A DNA stretch of 64,000 bases from assembly GCF_030345095.1 (NCBI RefSeq), contig NZ_CP128360.1, positions 3,224,001 through 3,288,000 on the forward strand, given 5' to 3'. The DNA is from Solwaraspora sp. WMMA2056. Lineage in GTDB: Bacteria; Actinomycetota; Actinomycetes; Mycobacteriales; Micromonosporaceae. Under the pieces are notes generated by a model. That model was not told where the DNA came from and searched no databases. It worked only from the letters and a program-made list of their open reading frames with translations. Positions 61,910-64,000 of this stretch are shown piece after piece. Position 1 is the first letter of the stretch. Each line of letters opens with the position of its first letter. The position numbers and the translations under genes are program-made.

Positions 61910-62599
61910 TCAGCGCCCCCGGCTCTGCCGGAACGCCCCCTTGGGCGGGCGCATGTTCTTCGGAATGGCGCCCTTGGGCAGCTGCGGCCGGGCCGACAAG
62001 GCGGACAGCCGCTTGTCGAGCGCGTTGACGTCCCGGCCGGTGAGGTTGCGGGGCAGCCGGGCCAGCGTCATCCGCATCTTCCGGATGGACAACTCACCCT
62101 CGTCGGTGCCGATCACGTAGTCGTACAACGGGGCGCTGCCGATCACCTTCGCCAGCCGGCGCTTCTCCTGGCCGAGCAGGCCACGGACCCGCTGCGGGTT
62201 GCCCTCGGCGAGCAGGATCACCCCGGGACGGCCGATCACCAGGTGGACCATGTCCATCTGGGTGGTGGAGCTGACCGCCGGCGTCACCCGCCAGTCGCCC
62301 CGCATGTTCTCCAACAGCGAGGCAGCCGCACCCGGCTGCCCTTCGGCGACGTTCATCATCGCCGTGTTCGACCGCAGGTTGAGCACGATCAGCAGGGCGA
62401 GCAGGGCGAGCAGGATGCCGATCGGCAGCCACATCCAACCCCAGGCCAGCACCACCGGCACGGTGATCGCCAGCGGCAGCACGACGGCGGCCACCGCCAG
62501 CGGCATGAACCACTTGTCGCGCTTGGCGGTGAACGAGAACACCATGCCGATCTGCTTCAGCCGCTGGCCGAACGACACCTTCTCCTGGGGTTTCGCCAT
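61910..62599 (-). CDS. DUF4191 membrane protein
   Basis: A 229-residue protein with two adjacent membrane helices at about residues 29-52 and 54-74 (WFMPLAVAAVVLPLAITVPV, LPIGILLALLALLIVLNL) and a cytoplasmic domain (RVTPAVSSTTQMDMVHLVIG, RPGVILLAEGNPQRVRGLLG), ending in a basic tail. This is the DUF4191 protein conserved next to lipA across actinobacteria. Function unknown. It lies 33 bases downstream of lipA in the same direction. Confidence 0.93.
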   Translation of the reverse strand: MAKPQEKVSFGQRLKQIGMVFSFTAKRDKWFMPLAVAAVVLPLAITVPVVLAWGWMWLPIGILLALLALLIVLNLRSNTAMMNVAEGQPGAAASLLENMRGDWRVTPAVSSTTQMDMVHLVIGRPGVILLAEGNPQRVRGLLGQEKRRLAKVIGSAPLYDYVIGTDEGELSIRKMRMTLARLPRNLTGRDVNALDKRLSALSARPQLPKGAIPKNMRPPKGAFRQSRGR

Positions 62600-62632
62600 G
62601 CGAGGCAGTCTAGTTGCCGGACGCGAGTCGGT

Positions 62633-63574
62633 TCAGCCGGCGGTCGGCTGTGCCTCGCGTTGGCGCAACGCCTGTTGGTACAGCCGCCCCGCCCGGTACG
62701 ACGAGCGCACCAGCGGGCCGCTCATCACCCCGGCGAAGCCGATCTGCTCGGCCTCGTCCCGCAGCTCGACGAACTCCTCCGGCTTGACCCACCGCACCAC
62801 CGGGTGGTGGCGCGGGGTGGGGCGCAGGTACTGGGTGATGGTGATCAGCTCGCAGCCGGCGTCGTGCAGGTCCCGCAACGCCTGGGAGACCTCGTCGCGC
62901 TCCTCGCCGAGGCCGAGGATCAGGTTCGACTTGGTGACCAGGCCGGCGGCGCGGGCCCGGGTGAGCACGTCGAGGGACCGGTCGTAGCGGAAGCCGGGAC
63001 GGATCCGTTTGAAGATCCGGGGCACCGTCTCGACGTTGTGGGCGAGCACCTGCGGCCGGGCGGCGAAAACCTCGTCGAGCTGCCGGTCGTCGCCGTTGAA
63101 GTCGGGGATCAGCAACTCGACGCCGCAGCCGGGCTGCAGGGCATGGATCTGTCGGACGGTCTCGGCGTACAGCCAGGCCCCGCCGTCGGGCAGGTCGTCG
63201 CGGGCGACCCCGGTCACCGTCGCGTACCGCAGCCCCATCGCCGCGACCGACTCGCCGACCCGGCGCGGCTCGTCGGCGTCGAACTCGGCGGGTTTACCGG
63301 TGTCGATCTGGCAGAAGTCGCAGCGGCGGGTGCACTGGTCGCCACCGATCAGGAAGGTGGCCTCGCGGTCCTCCCAACATTCGTAGATGTTGGGGCAGCC
63401 GGCCTCCTGACAGACGGTGTGCAGCCCTTCCCGCTGCACCAGCCCGCGCAGCTGGGTGAACTCCGGCCCCATCGTCGCCTTGACCTTGATCCACGGTGGT
63501 TTCCGCTCGATCGGGGTCTCGGCGTTGCGGGCCTCCAGGCGCAGAAGACGTCGTCCCTCCGGAGCAATGGTCAC
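62633..63574 (-). CDS. lipA: Lipoyl synthase
   Basis: A 313-residue radical-SAM enzyme inserting two sulfurs into octanoyl groups on lipoyl domains. The radical SAM cluster motif CTRRCDFCQ (CxxxCxxC) follows the auxiliary cluster motif [12 protein letters not shown] (CxxxxCxxxxxC), and the C-terminal RSSYRAG supplies the conserved Ser ligand of the auxiliary cluster. Length and all three motifs are normal. It is in the usual order after lipB. Confidence 0.98.
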   Translation of the reverse strand: MTIAPEGRRLLRLEARNAETPIERKPPWIKVKATMGPEFTQLRGLVQREGLHTVCQEAGCPNIYECWEDREATFLIGGDQCTRRCDFCQIDTGKPAEFDADEPRRVGESVAAMGLRYATVTGVARDDLPDGGAWLYAETVRQIHALQPGCGVELLIPDFNGDDRQLDEVFAARPQVLAHNVETVPRIFKRIRPGFRYDRSLDVLTRARAAGLVTKSNLILGLGEERDEVSQALRDLHDAGCELITITQYLRPTPRHHPVVRWVKPEEFVELRDEAEQIGFAGVMSGPLVRSSYRAGRLYQQALRQREAQPTAG

Positions 63575-63652
63575 CCTTGTCAGCCTACGCCGGCCGGGGT
63601 CGACCGGCGTGCGTGGGCGACCCCGCTCACGCCACCGTGGCGGTGAGCTCGC

Positions 63653-64000
63653 TCACCCGAGGGTCGGCAGGTGCCGCTCGACGACCGGCAGGACGTCGGC
63701 GACGGTGACCGGTCGACCCAGCTCGGCGGCGAGCGAGGTGACACCGACGTCGCGCAGGCCGCACGGCACGATCCGGTCGTACGCCGTGAGGTCCGGGTCG
63801 CAGTTGATGGCGAACCCGTGCTGGGTGACCCCCCGGGCGACCCGGATGCCGATCGCGGCGACCTTGCGGGCCGGACCGCGCTCGTCGGCGGGCACCCACA
63901 CTCCACTGTGGTTCGGGCCGTCGAGTCGGGTGGCGGCGAGCCCGAACTCGGCACAGACGTCGATCAGCAGCTGCTCGACCCGGCGGACGTAGGCGACCAC
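63653..64000 (-). CDS. lipB: Octanoyltransferase, C-terminal part (cut by the window edge)
   Basis: The final 115 codons of LipB, which moves octanoate from ACP to lipoyl domains. Visible motifs are [20 protein letters not shown] (catalytic Lys region), [20 protein letters not shown] (active-site His and Cys-adjacent segments) and [19 protein letters not shown] (catalytic Cys in PCG). The N-terminus lies beyond base 64000. It is upstream of lipA with 78 bases between the genes. Confidence 0.95.
   Translation of the reverse strand: MVAYVRRVEQLLIDVCAEFGLAATRLDGPNHSGVWVPADERGPARKVAAIGIRVARGVTQHGFAINCDPDLTAYDRIVPCGLRDVGVTSLAAELGRPVTVADVLPVVERHLPTLG

Overview
The window is high-GC actinobacterial chromosome, most likely from the family Micromonosporaceae (Micromonospora and relatives). 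The evidence is the GC-rich third-position codon use, frequent GTG starts, an XRE/DUF397 regulator pair, NpdG (coenzyme F420), GlnE with two GlnA proteins, and an MptB-type mannosyltransferase. Genus and species cannot be fixed from sequence reading alone. No tRNA, rRNA operon, CRISPR array, prophage or complete secondary-metabolite cluster was seen.

Layout. (1) 1-4.4 kb: a SWIM zinc-finger protein cut by the left edge, a DUF3040 membrane protein, a primase-polymerase-like protein, and an XRE regulator paired with a flavoprotein. (2) 4.4-7.35 kb: a tight operon of Nif3-like protein, coiled-coil zinc-ribbon protein and bifunctional RNase H/phosphatase. (3) 7.35-14.2 kb: a palindromic repeat, a TSUP transporter, a histidine phosphatase, RNase P RNA, a secreted pectate lyase with CBM2, a hydrolase, a DUF1801 protein and a Nudix protein. 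(4) 14.2-17.03 kb: a low-GC island with an apparently frameshifted secreted protein and an orphan ORF, split by an IS66-type element whose 14-bp inverted repeats and 8-bp target duplication are intact. (5) 17.3-24.3 kb: an XRE/DUF397 pair facing away from a run of small genes (TM peptide, DivIVA-like protein, two hypotheticals) that leads into two adjacent Hsp70-ATPase / transmembrane / beta-propeller fusions, one PQQ-type and one WD40-type. (6) 24.4-34.5 kb: an MmyB-type regulator, an Atu4866-domain fusion next to an amidohydrolase, a DUF4232 lipoprotein, a hypothetical, a P-type ATPase and an NB-ARC/TPR regulator. (7) 34.5-42 kb: a sugar ABC importer, a GH42 beta-galactosidase and a LacI regulator, with near-identical 16-bp palindromes before the importer and before lacI/HAD. 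(8) 42.2-45.6 kb: a histone-H1-like lysine-rich protein, an RNB ribonuclease and npdG. (9) 45.7-64 kb: a conserved housekeeping block of panB, NAD synthetase, glnA2, DUF350, LD-carboxypeptidase, amidotransferase-like protein, glnE, mptB-like gene, glnA, RDD protein, antiporter, DUF4191, lipA and lipB (cut by the right edge).

How it fits together. From memory, blocks 2 and 9 match the gene neighbourhood around M. tuberculosis Rv2217-Rv2230c (lipB-lipA-DUF4191-RDD-glnA1-glnE-glnA2-panB-RNaseH/CobC-Zn ribbon-Nif3). Here the two halves are about 38 kb apart, with accessory genes between them. Nitrogen control is the main theme of the right end: two glutamine synthetases, their adenylyltransferase and a recognisable GlnR box in front of glnA. 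Carbohydrate use is the main theme of the middle, with the secreted pectate lyase and the LacI-controlled galactoside operon. The least explained unit is the pair of membrane-spanning Hsp70-propeller proteins with their small upstream partners.
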